From positions 45,656,082 through 45,720,081 of the forward strand of contig JALGQZ010000001.1 of assembly GCA_023105745.1 (NCBI GenBank): DNA of 64,000 nucleotides, written 5' to 3'. Both the position numbers and the translations under genes were made by a program. The first letter of the stretch is position 1, and the number at the start of each line of letters is the position of its first letter. The DNA comes from Austropuccinia psidii. Taxonomy: Eukaryota; Basidiomycota; Pucciniomycetes; Pucciniales; Sphaerophragmiaceae. This document shows, in pieces, positions 32,198 to 43,134 of this stretch. The notes under the pieces are model-generated. The model saw nothing but the letters and a program-made list of their open reading frames with translations, did not search any database and was not told the DNA's origin.

Positions 32198-32962
32198 TGT
32201 AACAACCATCCATCAGGGGTAAGGGTATTCATTCATACACCCACTCAAACACCTCAAATCAGCAAATCCAGTATCTGCATCAGCAGTCAGTTTCAGCAAT
32301 CTTCATTCTGAAACATGCATACAGTTTGGTACATCAATACAGCCTGTCAATACCTGTACAGGTTGGATTCACCCAATACAGTTTCAATACACCAGTATGG
32401 AACTGTATGATCACTCAAATACACCACACCTCTTGTACAGGTTCTGTACAGCTGTACAGGACCTGTATTGGCCAGACTCAATTCAGTAATCAATTATTCT
32501 CATGAAAATTCTTCTCTGGATCAGGGCTGGTGATTCTCACATATACCACCCCCTCTTTCTCCCCCCTGGGGACTTTTCCCCAGTTAATTAATTTAGTTGA
32601 TTTATTATTATCTGAATATTCTTATCCTTATATTTTTGGGTATTATATTTATTTAATCTTAAGTTAGTCTTTGCCCTTTTTCTTTCTTCGCCTGTACAGT
32701 ATGAGTTGGGTGGCCATATCCTTATTAACTCTTCTCTTTCCATTCTGACAGGTTGAAACAGTGGACTTGGACTTGTTTGTGGTTGGCTCTTCTATTCCTT
32801 TACTCTTATCTTTTGTTGCTGCTTTTCTTATATTTATTCTTTAGCAATTTATCTTTGACACTCTTAAGTGTATCCCCTTTTATCTTATCTTTGAGCCCTC
32901 CATAAGTGAGTCCCAGTTTACTGAGTGCCAGGCCCTCTTCACTTCGAAGAGCCCCTGTGACA
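32198..32962 (+). repeat. 3' LTR of C1 (765 bp)
   Basis: Essentially identical to 22632-23396. The following GTTAC (32963-32967) is the right target duplication. Confidence 0.96.
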
Positions 32963-33690
32963 GTTACCCTCTTACCAGCTGTCCAACTGGCTTACAACAC
33001 AAGTCAGCACTCCACCACAGGAAAAACACCTGCCTTGGTAGAGAAAGGGTGGAATCCCCTATTGCCTGTGGATCACTTGAAGAGAAATCTCCTGACCATC
33101 CATCCCACAGCCAAAGACTTCCATGATATGTGGAAGAGGGCCTGTGACACAGCTGCCAAATGCGTAGCTGAGGCAAAAGAATACAATAAGCAGAGGTGGG
33201 ACAAATCACATATGGAACCTGACTTCAAAGAAGGGGACCAAGTGCTAGTGTCTACACTGAACTTCAGCAATCTCAAAGGACCTAAAAAGATGAGAGACTC
33301 ATTTGTAGGACCTTTCACTATCATTAAGTTGATAGGAAAAAATGCAGTGGAAGTCAAACTCACTGAGGAATTTTCAAGGAAACATCCAGTCTTTCCAGTG
33401 GTTTGGTCAAACCATACTTCCAGACAGAGGAGGATGAATTCCCCTCCAGGAGAAAGAACCCCACACCACAAGAGATAGTGGAAGTGGAGGACTCCCCTGG
33501 ACCTGTGAGTAAGATCATCAGGAACAGGAAGATCAGACTCAATGGGAAGGATCAGAGGCAATACCTAGTCAGATTCAAGAACCAGACAGTAGATAAAGAC
33601 AAATGGTTGGCAGAAGATGCCATACCAGATGGGAACCTTCATTTAAGGAGATTCAGAGCCTCTAGGAAGACTGAACAGTCTCATCAATGA
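32963..33690 (+). pseudogene. pol of A3, last part (integrase end, chromodomain-like domain)
   Basis: Continues A3 integrase after C1: VTLLPAVQLAYNTS, the EKGWNP segment and a GPF module (FVGPFTI). A frameshift near 33400 moves the reading to 33403-33690, which carries a divergent chromodomain-like segment (QYLVRFKN...DKWLAED) and the native stop. Confidence 0.9.
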
Positions 33691-33702
33691 TGAGCCTTTT
33701 TT

Positions 33703-33714
33703 GGAGGGAGGGTA
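33703..33714 (+). other. Polypurine tract of A3
   Basis: GGAGGGAGGGTA immediately before the 3' LTR; A2 has the same tract before 7724. Confidence 0.75.
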
Positions 33715-34336
33715 TGTCAGCCTGTGACTCAAAACCAGAGCACAAGCATGACAGCCAAAATACCATAAACCAATGGTATAGCCAAGATACCACCAAAACA
33801 TGGAGCTGAGCCAAATTAGCTCAAAAGGTATCAAAAGAAAGAGGAAACTCACCTCTTTCTGAAAATATAAGTCCCATCACCATAGGACAAGAAATAACAA
33901 AGTTATTCCTGCTCAAAGTTATTGCTGAGCATAAACCTTAATTTTTACCTCTCATCTAAAATCTAGAAGGAGAGGCTTAACCCCATCAAATGGGTATTCA
34001 AAATGAATCTCTAAGCCAGGGCTATCCAATGGTACCAGCCAAACTGAGCTAGCACCAATATTACTGGAGTTATGGTCAATGTCAGGCCAAATAAGGGTGA
34101 ACAAAACATTCACCTCTCATCTAACTTCTACAGTTTTAGTGTGGGATACCTGAAGTGGGGTATTTTTGGAAAGAGCACAATCAGGGCTATCTGATGATGC
34201 AATTCATTTCCCCATAACTCAACTAGAACAAACTTTATGGGGCAAACAAGCTCAATACAGCTTCTTGCCCAAAACACGCAAATGTACAAAAATCTTGTAC
34301 ATGGGATAACTTTGCCATATTTAATGATACCCATAT
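33715..34336 (+). repeat. 3' LTR of A3, left part
   Basis: Starts TGTCAGCC and aligns with 15139-15755, ending in the CATAT (34332-34336) duplicated by the B1 insertion. Confidence 0.93.
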
Positions 34337-36518
34337 TGTGAGCCTGTGAGGTATGTTCAACATACCCATAAGGCCACAAATGATTTTATAAACAGTTAAA
34401 TTTGTCTTAAACAGACTTTTTAATTGCATTTAAAATAAAAAATAATAAAAAATAAGTATAACTTTTTTTTGGATAAACAAAGTTATAATTATTATGTCAT
34501 TTTTGGATTCTACACCAAAAATAACCTAGGGTACACCCATAGGGTGTTATACCCAAAACCACTTATTTTTTATGTTATTGGAAGATTTAAGAATCTCACA
34601 GTACCAATGTAACTTTTTTAACATTTTTTAAAAATTGTTAAATTTAAGCTTAATTAAGCTTAAATTTAAAGTTACATAAGGTTTATGCAACTTTACCAAA
34701 ATTTTAGTTAAAATTAAGGTGTGGTGTATATTTACTGAATTGGCTAAGGATTTGCCATACAGAATGTAAATCCTGCGTGAGCTCAATTTAAAAGGGTTTA
34801 AGGCCATAGTATGGCTTTAAATAAATAAAAGGGCAAAATCCACGCAAAAAGGTGGGACAAAGGAAAAAGACCAAATAGAGCTGGGGTACCCAACTTTTTG
34901 GATCTGCAATGATTCAATTAAGGTTGTCCACCTGTATTGAAGGATTTTCAACCTTATTTAAACTTTAAGATTAGACTTTGATCCAACCTTAAGGTTTAAA
35001 CTGGTTTTATCCTAAATTGGACAGGAATTTCAAGCTGCCAAGAGGGTAAATCCCAATAAGCAGGCTTGGAATCAAGGTTTTAAGAACTGTCAAAGCTTAA
35101 TCAAGCTTAAAAAGCTTAAATAAGCTTAAAACTTTAAGGTTTCAATCATCAAAACCTTATCAAAACTTAAGGTTTTGTGTGTATTGCTATTTTACGTGGA
35201 AAAATAGTAATAACTTCAAAAATTCATTAAAAATCCAAATCTTAATGGATTTGCTTGAAAATTTCACACAGCTTATAATTTAATATTATCAATATATAAA
35301 TTAAATTTTAAGTATCTTTTATTAATAAGTTTCCTGGGTAATTAGCCTGGAAAATTACCTTTTTAATTAAGCTTAAAGAAAATTATGATTTCTTTAAAAA
35401 TTAATTAAAAATTCAGTTTAAGAGATTTCTGCTTGAAACTCTGATTTTATGTTGTTCATGTGATGAACTTTAATATAAATAAACTTATTTTATATTAAAA
35501 CTTAAAATAATTAAACTAAATGAGGATTAAAGTTACTTGGAGTTAAGAATAACACTGGTAACTTTAAATTGGAAGTAAAAATAAGTTGCCTTAAGTTAAG
35601 AACTTAATTTTTAAGCATGGTTTTTCAGTTTTGACCTGAGCACGCCCTCTACATCCATTATGAATCATGAGAGCTGCTCTGTAGACATAAAAAGAGTCTT
35701 TTCATCACTGTTTTTGTCCATAATTCATAATCAATCCAATCATATCAGACATTTAAACAGGTAAAGTTTTATTAAATATAAAATCTTATTATTAAAAGTA
35801 ATTCTTAAGTTATTTTTATTCTTTAAATTAAAGAATTGAAGTCATAGAATTCAGATTATTGTTGTAATCATCTATAATAGCTTTTATTATATAAAATTAT
35901 CATCTTAAATATCTTTTAAAATCCACAAATTCCTCTCAAAAACTCTTTAATCATAAATTTTAGTATAAAAAGTTGTTTTATCTTTGATTTTATTGATTTT
36001 TGGCGTGTTTTTAACTTATAATCATTATTTAATATAATAACTGTTGTTTTATAACTTGTTGTATTAAATAAATATTATAAGTAAGTTTTCTTTAAGGTTC
36101 TATATTTTTTTTATCTATTATTAGTTTTTTTATATAGAATTTTATTCTATAAAGAATTATTTCTGCACAGTGTGTGATTAATTCTTTTTATAAATAATAT
36201 TTATATTATTTATAAGTGGTTAATATTCTTATTTTCCACGTGTAATTGTCTCATTAAGAGCTTTACACTTCTTATTGTTATAACTGTCAGTGACTATAAC
36301 AATAATAGAATAATTATAATTTATTATAATTATTATTTTTTTTTATTATTATATTATTATAATAATAATTAAATTTATTTTTTTATATAATTATTTTTAA
36401 TAATTATATTTAAATTTGTGGTTATAATATTTCATTATATTATATTTTTCTACTGAGGACAGTCATAGTACTCTTGATATTGTTACTATTATCAAGAGTT
36501 TCATAGACAAACCTTACA
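34337..36518 (+). repeat. 5' LTR of B1 (2182 bp)
   Basis: TGTGAGCCTGTGAGG...AACCTTACA; its twin is 43135-45316. Very AT-rich, with a GTAAGT donor inside (36081). Confidence 0.96.
35686..35694 (+). promoter_or_regulatory. TATA-like box in B1 LTR
   Basis: CATAAAAAG. From here to the donor at 36081 there is no ATG. Confidence 0.5.
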
Positions 36519-37064
36519 TTTGGGGGCCTGGCCGTGATTTTAAACCAATTTTTGGGACATAAATCATATTCTAGACCTTATTTTACTATTTTTTGACGTA
36601 AAATTGCCATATTTGTCTTAATATTGGCTTTTTTGGGACTTATCCCTTATAAATAATCTTTATAATATTGATAAAGTTATTTTTTCTTAAAAATATTGTT
36701 TGAAACAATATACTATTGAGTGACTTGGAATAAATTTCTTTTGTCTAACCAGTGGCTTTTTCACATCACAGACTTGAAATTTATTCTTTGAGTTATTCTA
36801 GTATAAAGTGAATAATAAATATAATTTTGATTAATAACTTATTGATTGCATAATTATTATTTCTTTAAAGAATAAATCAAATAAAAAATCTTTCATAAAA
36901 ATAAAAATCTTTACTAAAAATATTTTTCTTTTAACTTAGACATTTTTCTTTATTTTTGACGTAATTTGCCATAAAATTACATAAAAACAACTTTGTTTAA
37001 TAAGTTGAGTTTATAAGTTATTTTCATTGTTTGATAAAATAACTTATATTTTTAATTTCTCTAG
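36081..37064 (+). other. Proposed leader intron 1 of B1, donor inside the LTR
   Basis: Donor TTATAA|GTAAGT at 36081, the same nine-base context as A3, and acceptor TTTCTCTAG|TGTCTTCC ending at 37064. Joining ...ATAA to TGTCTTCC creates an ATG in frame with exon 1. Because the donor lies in the LTR, splicing would remove the LTR end and the primer site. Inferred from sequence. Confidence 0.5.
36519..36533 (+). other. Primer binding site of B1
   Basis: TTTGGGGGCCTGGCC directly after the LTR, shared with A1 and A3. Confidence 0.7.
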
Positions 37065-38010
37065 TGTCTTCCATCAGAGAAAATTCTTCAGACTCTGAAG
37101 CCTCAGAGTCAAGTATTGAAATTCAAACCAGCCCAGCACCAAGGGGTTTAATAACCAAAGAGCCCTTTAAAGGTCCTGCAGGTGAATTCAATCCACTTTT
37201 ACTCTAATTTTTATTAAAATTGACGTGAAATGACTCCTACTAGAAGTGGAAGCAACTACTCCATCCAATCAAATGGATCTGGACCAGGACATTCCAGCCA
37301 TAAATCCAAAAGGCAAGAATGTCCTCCCAGAGGAGAGGCACAAATGGAGGATGCCAGAACTTCCACCAGTTCCCAAAGGTTAGCCAGCACCTTTGAACCT
37401 CTTATTGAGAGTCCAGAAGCTGACATAACTGCTATTGCTGTTAGACCTGAACCATTTCCAACAGGCAACTGTGGAAATTTATCAATCCCAATGGAAAAAC
37501 TGGTTCCTGGCGTCAAAACAACAAGAGTGGGAACTCCTTCCAAGTCTTTGGATAGGCACCATGAACTCTTACCTTCAAGTGAAGAAGTTCATGGGGCCAG
37601 AAAAGACAGAAGATCTTCTATTGGGTTGGACACCAATGTCTGTCAAAGGACAAGTCCAACAGATAAAAGCTTGGTTGAAAAACCAAAGCATGTTATCAGA
37701 AGACCAGAAGAAGAAGTTGGCCCAGGGCAAGGACAACAGCCAAGTGGAAGCTCCTCAAGCATCCACCAGCAAAAATCCGCCTCAACAAGTGCCAAACAAG
37801 CCCAAGCAAGCCCCAAAGACCAACCAGAAGGGCAAGCAAAAGGCAAAGGGAAAGGCAAAGCCCAAGTGGAACAAGCCCTACCCTCAGAATTACAGAATTC
37901 CAAAGAAGGAAAAGACAGCCATGGACAATGTGTTCAATATGGCAAGAACTTTGATGGAATTCAAAAACAAGGAGGAGGAAAGATTGAACCAATCCTTTCC
38001 AAAGAAATAG
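37065..38010 (+). CDS. Accessory protein overprinted on gag (B1), three exons proposed
   Basis: Exons 37065-37181, 37244-37378 and 37445-38010; with the leader A this sums to 819 nt, 272 residues. Exon 1 has no ATG. Intron 2 (62 bp, GCAG|GTGAAT...CTACTAG) holds the Gag ATG at 37230. A third, 66-bp intron (AAAG|GTTAGC...GCTGTTAG) is needed because two stop codons lie in this frame; it has a good pyrimidine tract but a weaker donor. The last exon resembles the A family in layout: helical core with a GW-P motif, then a Lys/Pro/Gln-rich basic tail. Sequence identity to A1/A3 is low, so homology rests mostly on position and phase. Function unknown. Confidence 0.5.
37182..37243 (+). other. Intron 2 of B1 accessory gene, containing the Gag start
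   Basis: 62 bp. If retained, the accessory frame stops at TAA 37205-37207 and Gag starts 22 nt later at ATG 37230. The acceptor TACTAG follows 11 nt after the Gag ATG, as in A1 and A3. Confidence 0.55.
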
Positions 38011-39722
38011 ACCCTGTAAAGCTTGTAACTTACTTTGAATCTTGTAATAAAGAAATTATGGCAAAATTTAAAGCATTTGATCATGTCCAACAAAAGCTGG
38101 GCAATCAGATAGTACAAGTTAAAGACCAACAAAAGACCATTATTGGCCTTGAAAATGTTAATAAGGCAAATATTTTGTCTTTGACGCAAATTTGTGAAAG
38201 ACTTGAGCATAAAGTTACCTTACTCAATCAACCAGATGAGAATTCAATTTCTTTTATAACTGGACAGTTAAGAGAATTGAAAATACAAGTTCAAAACTTG
38301 GAAAATTCAACTGGCCACAATGCAGCTCTTTTTCAAGAACAATTGGAAAAAAGTGATAAAGCAAGACTTGAATTGAAAGAAGATATTCAATCAAGTATTA
38401 ATAATATATCACTAAAACATGAATTGCCAAGGCAATCCACACCATTTCTTGACAGAAATGATCTTAACTTGAATAATGATTTACATCATACAATTTCAAG
38501 TAATGATGTGGAAACTGCTTGCAATTTCAAAGACATTCCAAGATTAGAGGAATGGCCAACCTTCAGTGGTGAAGGAGAATATAATCATATGGAATTTATG
38601 AAAACAATTGATATGTTCAAAGAAGACTTTAACATACCAGATGAATACATAAGTGCCAGATTACACTCATTATTTACCAAATCAGCTAAGAAATGGTATT
38701 ATAAAATGAGACAAGACCATGGAAAACATTCCTGGCCTTGGTGGAAAGAACAAGTTATTTCCAAATGGGCAAATGATTCCTGGAGATTTAGAATGGAAAA
38801 TTCTTTTGAGGAAGCCATTTTTAATATTGAGAGGGACAGGCCTATGACTTGGTTTCTTAAACAGAAGGACAGATTAACTGCCCTTCATCCTGATATGTCT
38901 GAACCAATGGTACATAAAAGGATATTAAGAAAGTGTGGTGGTGACCTTGAGCATGCTATAAGAAGCAGATGTATTGAGCCCTGCTCTACAGAAGATTATA
39001 TCAATGCTATGGAGGATATCACTACTAGAACAAAAATTGGAAGAAATTGGTATAAACCCCCAATAGACAACAAGACTAGTGGGAAACCAATTTCAAAACC
39101 AAATAAACCACATGACAGACCTCCTTTGAAATGTCATAAATGTGGAAGCACATCTCATTTAGCAAACACTTGTCCAAAAAAGACAAGAGTCAATGAGATA
39201 AGTGTTGAAAAAGTGGAAGACACAAAGAAAACTGAGGTAGCTTTACATGAAAGTGATTCTGAACCTTCAGAAGAAGAAGAAACATCAGAAGAACTTAGTA
39301 TAGAGAATATTAATGTTTCTTTTGAGGTCACTGAGGTACATACTCACTTACCACAGTACAGTGATGAATGTATGGATCTCATACATGTGCAAGATGCCAG
39401 AATGCAAAAAACCAAACCTGCCAGAGGTAAAGGTTATACAGCTGGGTCATCTTGTATCACTAATATTGTGATAAATAACACAGAAGCCAAGATACATCTT
39501 GACTCAGGTGCTTTTTGCACTTGTGTTGGAAAAGATTATCTTGACAAGATTTATACCAATTGGCAAGACAAGTTGATGCCAATTGAAGGTATAAGATTCA
39601 GCAGTGCTAGCCAAAACATGCACCCTTTGGGTATATTTGAAGCAGCAATAATATTTCCTCATCCTGCAGGAAGTATAAGATTGAAAGCTGAATTTGTTGT
39701 TATGAATAATTGTACTTCATAA
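37230..39722 (+). CDS. Gag-protease of B1
   Basis: 830 residues. Residues 1-260 form the low-complexity segment overlapping the accessory gene. Residues about 265-400 are coiled-coil-like. The Gag core contains EEWPTFSGEGEYNHME and SWPWWKEQ. The zinc knuckle CHKCGSTSHLANTC (CX2CX4HX4C) is near residue 634, followed by an acidic linker. The aspartic protease has LDSGAFCT near residue 755. The frame ends at TAA 39720-39722; A3 has CAA at the aligned position, so this is probably a C-to-T nonsense change, although read-through cannot be excluded. Confidence 0.92.
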   Translation: MTPTRSGSNYSIQSNGSGPGHSSHKSKRQECPPRGEAQMEDARTSTSSQRLASTFEPLIESPEADITAIAVRPEPFPTGNCGNLSIPMEKLVPGVKTTRVGTPSKSLDRHHELLPSSEEVHGARKDRRSSIGLDTNVCQRTSPTDKSLVEKPKHVIRRPEEEVGPGQGQQPSGSSSSIHQQKSASTSAKQAQASPKDQPEGQAKGKGKGKAQVEQALPSELQNSKEGKDSHGQCVQYGKNFDGIQKQGGGKIEPILSKEIDPVKLVTYFESCNKEIMAKFKAFDHVQQKLGNQIVQVKDQQKTIIGLENVNKANILSLTQICERLEHKVTLLNQPDENSISFITGQLRELKIQVQNLENSTGHNAALFQEQLEKSDKARLELKEDIQSSINNISLKHELPRQSTPFLDRNDLNLNNDLHHTISSNDVETACNFKDIPRLEEWPTFSGEGEYNHMEFMKTIDMFKEDFNIPDEYISARLHSLFTKSAKKWYYKMRQDHGKHSWPWWKEQVISKWANDSWRFRMENSFEEAIFNIERDRPMTWFLKQKDRLTALHPDMSEPMVHKRILRKCGGDLEHAIRSRCIEPCSTEDYINAMEDITTRTKIGRNWYKPPIDNKTSGKPISKPNKPHDRPPLKCHKCGSTSHLANTCPKKTRVNEISVEKVEDTKKTEVALHESDSEPSEEEETSEELSIENINVSFEVTEVHTHLPQYSDECMDLIHVQDARMQKTKPARGKGYTAGSSCITNIVINNTEAKIHLDSGAFCTCVGKDYLDKIYTNWQDKLMPIEGIRFSSASQNMHPLGIFEAAIIFPHPAGSIRLKAEFVVMNNCTS

Positions 39723-42700
39723 CACTTTATACTTGGAAATGATTATCTCAATATCTATGGTATTGATATCAATAATCATAAAGACAGATATTTCACTATA
39801 GGGGAAAATAAAAGGCAAAAATTTGCTTTTTCTCCAGAAAGAAGAGAAATCACTGTCATTAAACAAGTGAAAAATGTTAACAAGGACAAATTTGTGTCAG
39901 ATCAGCTAAGTGAAGCACAAATCAGTCCTGAATTAACACCTGAAATGAAGGAAGATCTTATTGAAATTTTATTTCAATATAGAGAAGCCTTTGCTTCTGA
40001 TAATGAACCACTTGGGGCTATAAAAGGCCATGAGGTGGACATTATGCTTAATGTGGAAAGGCCTTATCCGCCACTATTAAGAAGACCAGCTTACCCAGCT
40101 AGCCCTAGGGCTAGAGAAGCATTAGAAAATCATATTAATGAACTAATGGAACTGGGAGTTCTTAGAAAAGTTGGACACAATGAGGAAGTTGAAGTCACAA
40201 CTCCAGTAATCATTACTTGGCATAATGATAAGTCAAGGATGGTTGGTGATTTTAGAGCACTGAATACCTATACTATTCCAGACAGGTACCCAATCCCTAG
40301 AATCCATGAGACTTTGACTCAATTATCCAAAGCAAAGTTTATTACTTCCATGGATGCTCTTAAAGGCTTCCATCAGAATGTTTTAACACCTCATGCAAGG
40401 AAATTATTGAGAATAATAGCTCATTGTGGTATTTATGAATATTTGAGGATGCCTTTTGGTATTAAAAATGCACCCTCTCATTATCAAAGAATGATGAATA
40501 CCATATTCCCACATGAATTATCAGAGGGATGGTTAATCATTTATATTGATGACATTATCATTTGTTCAGAAACCTGGCAATCACATTTAGAGAGACTTTC
40601 ATTAGTACTTAAGAAAATTCTACAAGTGAACATGAAAATTTCTCTTAAAAAATGTAATTTTGGGTTTCATGAGTTGAAAGCTCTGGGACATGTAGTATCA
40701 GGACTAAGCCTTGGTGTTGACAAAAACAAAGTGGCTGCAGTTTTACTGAAACAAATGCCCCAGAACAAAAAAGAGATGATGTCTTTCTTAGGATTTGCCA
40801 GCTATTACAGGCAACACCTTAAAGATTTTGCAATCCATGCCAGATCATTATACAGAATTTGTGATCAACAAACTGTTTTTGAAATGACACAGGAGAGAAT
40901 TCAAGCATATGATAAAATCAAGTATGCCTTGACCAATGCACCATTATTATTGATGCCAGACTGGAAACTTCCTTTTAAGCTGTATATTGATGCATGTGGT
41001 GATGGTTTAGGAGCTGCTCTTCATCAAGTTCAAATTGTCAATGACAAACCTTATGAAGGTCCAGTTTGTTTTATTTCAAGACAAATTAAACCTACTGAGG
41101 CAAGATATGGAGCTAGCCAAATGGAGTGCCTTTGCCTTGTTTGGGCTCTAGAAAAACTTCATTATTATCTTGATGGTAGTGTGTTTGAAGTAATTACTGA
41201 TTGTAATGCAGTAAAATCACTTCTTAACATGAAGACTCCGAACAGACACATGTTAAGATGGCAGATTGCTATACAGGAGTATAGAGGCAATATGACCATA
41301 GTACATAAAGCTGGAAATATTCATAAGAATGCTGATGGCTTAAGTAGATGGGCATTACCCAATACACCTGATAACCCTGCCTATGTTCCTACAAGTGCAG
41401 AACCTCAAATCCCAATTGAAGGAATTAATATCACAGATGTTGGAACAGAATTCTTTGAAGAGGTTAGAGAAAGCTACAAGCAAGATAAGAATTGTCATAT
41501 TCTTACTGCTCTACTTGACAAAGATTGTAAAGATGTAGCCTTGGCTAATTCTCTGGATGATATTTGGAAAACATCTTATGATAATGGAAGATTTCATTTG
41601 TTTGATGGTATACTATATCATAGATCTAAACACACATGTGTCATGGTCCTATGTAGTAGAATGTTGATTAACACAATACTACTAGAATGCCATGATAACA
41701 TTTATTCTGGACATCTGTCTGAAGACAGAACAATGGAAAGAATTAAGACATGTGCCTGGTGGCCTTCTTGGAGAAAAGATGTCATTGAGTACTGTCATAG
41801 TTGTGATAGATGCCAGAAAGCCAATAAAGCTACTGGTAAAAGATTTGGTTTAATGATCCATATCCAAGAACCAAGTACCCCATGGGAAGTGGTTCACATG
41901 GATTGGGTAACTGCCTTACCACCTTCAGGTGATAAAAGTTACAATGCATGTCTTGTTATTGTGGACAGATATAGCAAAACACCAATCCTTTTACCATGTC
42001 ATAAAGATGACACAGCTATGGATACAGCTCTTTTGATTTGGAACAGAGTCATATCCCATACTGGTCTCTTTAAAAATATCATTAGTGATAGAGACCCAAA
42101 ATTCACATCAGCCTTATGGACTAATCTACATAAGCTTTTGGGTACAAAATTATCATTTTCAACAGCCTACCATCCACAAACAGATGGACTGGCAGAAAGA
42201 ATGATTCAAACCCTTGAGGACATGATCAGAAGATTTTGTGCTTATGGCCTGGAGTTTAAAGATTCTGATGGCTTTACCCATGATTGGTGTACTCTTATAC
42301 CAGCATTGGAATTAGCCTACAAGACCTCCATCCATGCTTCAACAGGCAAGACTCCTGCAATGTTGGAAAAAGGATGGAACCCCAAACTTCCAGTTGATAC
42401 TTTGAAAAAGGATTTGATTGACATTCATCCAACTGCTTCAAGCTTTAAGCTGCTGCTTGATAAAGTGAGACATCATGCAAATCAAAGCATGAATGATGCC
42501 TTTGAATATGCTAAGCAGAAGTGGGATAAAAGTCATAAGACACCAGAATTCAAAGTAGGGGAATTAATACTAGTTTCAACCTTGAACTTTAATAATATTA
42601 AAGGTCCAAAGAAATTGAAAGATTCCTTTGCAGGACCATTTATTATTAAAGCCCTTCATGGGACAAATGCAGTACAAGTAGAACTGTCAGGAGAGTTAGG

Positions 42701-42998
42701 AAACAAACACCCAACTTTTCCTGTCAGTCTTGTAAAGCATTACACATCAAGTGATAAGGAATTATTTCCTTTAAGGAATGAAACACCCTTAGAAGTACCC
42801 CCACTTGAACCAAGTGAGGAAAAGAAGGTACTGAAAGTCTTAAAAGAAAGAAGACTTAGGGGTAAAAATGAAAGAGAATACTTAGTCAGGTACAGAAATC
42901 CACAACATGAAGATGAGTGGATTGAAGAAAGTAAAATACCTGATTCCCAAAAGTTTCTCAGAAGATTCAGACATGAGAGAAGACCAATTGCTCAATAA
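39723..42998 (+). CDS. Pol of B1: RT, RNase H, integrase, chromodomain-like end
   Basis: In the same frame as gag-protease, directly after the single TAA. The protease tail (HFILGNDY) comes first. RT has [16 protein letters not shown] and catalytic YIDD (about 40545). RNase H has [10 protein letters not shown] and the ITDCNAVK segment. Integrase has HHCC (HDNIYSGH...CDRCQ) and DDE residues in [14 protein letters not shown] and TDGLAERM. The end has a GPF module and a divergent chromodomain-like segment (EYLVRYRN...DEWIEES). No other defect was seen. There is no ATG requirement if the protein is made as one Gag-Pol chain. Confidence 0.94.
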   Translation, partial: HFILGNDYLNIYGIDINNHKDRYFTIGENKRQKFAFSPERREITVIKQVKNVNKDKFVSDQLSEAQISPELTPEMKEDLIEILFQYREAFASDNEPLGAIKGHEVDIMLNVERPYPPLLRRPAYPASPRAREALENHINELMELGVLRKVGHNEEVEVTTPVIITWHNDKSRMVGDFRALNTYTIPDRYPIPRIHETLTQLSKAKFITSMDALKGFHQNVLTPHARKLLRIIAHCGIYEYLRMPFGIKNAPSHYQRMMNTIFPHELSEGWLIIYIDDIIICSETWQSHLERLSLVLKKILQVNMKISLKKCNFGFHELKALGHVVSGLSLGVDKNKVAAVLLKQMPQNKKEMMSFLGFASYYRQHLKDFAIHARSLYRICDQQTVFEMTQERIQAYDKIKYALTNAPLLLMPDWKLPFKLYIDACGDGLGAALHQVQIVNDKPYEGPVCFISRQIKPTEARYGASQMECLCLVWALEKLHYYLDGSVFEVITDCNAVKSLLNMKTPNRHMLRWQIAIQEYRGNMTIVHKAGNIHKNADGLSRWALPNTPDNPAYVPTSAEPQIPIEGINITDVGTEFFEEVRESYKQDKNCHILTALLDKDCKDVALANSLDDIWKTSYDNGRFHLFDGILYHRSKHTCVMVLCSRMLINTILLECHDNIYSGHLSEDRTMERIKTCAWWPSWRKDVIEYCHSCDRCQKANKATGKRFGLMIHIQEPSTPWEVVHMDWVTALPPSGDKSYNACLVIVDRYSKTPILLPCHKDDTAMDTALLIWNRVISHTGLFKNIISDRDPKFTSALWTNLHKLLGTKLSFSTAYHPQTDGLAERMIQTLEDMIRRFCAYGLEFKDSDGFTHDWCTLIPALELAYKTSIHASTGKTPAMLEKGWNPKLPVDTLKKDLIDIHPTASSFKLLLDKVRHHANQSMNDAFEYAKQKWDKSHKTPEFKVGELILVSTLNFNNIKGPKKLKDSFAGPFIIKALHGTNAVQVELSGELGNKHPTFPVSLVKHYTSSDKELFPLRNETPLEVPPLEPSEEKKVLKVLKERRLRGKNEREYLVRYRNPQHEDEWIEESKIPDSQKFLRRFRHERRPIAQ

Positions 42999-43134
42999 AG
43001 TTTGAATTGTGTGCTTTACATACTTGAACAGTATAGGTAGAGAGGTTGGACAGTGGATTATACCCCCCCAAATAACTTGGGGGTATACTACAAAAGAAAA
43101 ATTGTGGTACAATTTTTTTTTTGGTGGTAGGGAA
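42999..43134 (+). other. B1 3' untranslated segment and polypurine tract
   Basis: A short non-coding stretch ending GGTGGTAGGGAA before the 3' LTR. Unlike the C elements there is no room for an extra gene here. Confidence 0.75.

Larger units (their letters stand above)
22632..32962 (+). mobile_element. Chromodomain LTR element C1, complete and nearly intact (10331 bp)
   Basis: Two 765-bp LTRs starting TGTAACAACC and ending GTGACA, flanked by GTTAC at 22627-22631 and 32963-32967. It sits in the A3 integrase gene. Gag and pol are open, the active sites are intact, and an antisense gene lies between pol and the 3' LTR. The two LTRs differ at one position that I could see (T near 23230, C near 32797), so insertion is recent and the element may be active. 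Confidence 0.96.
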
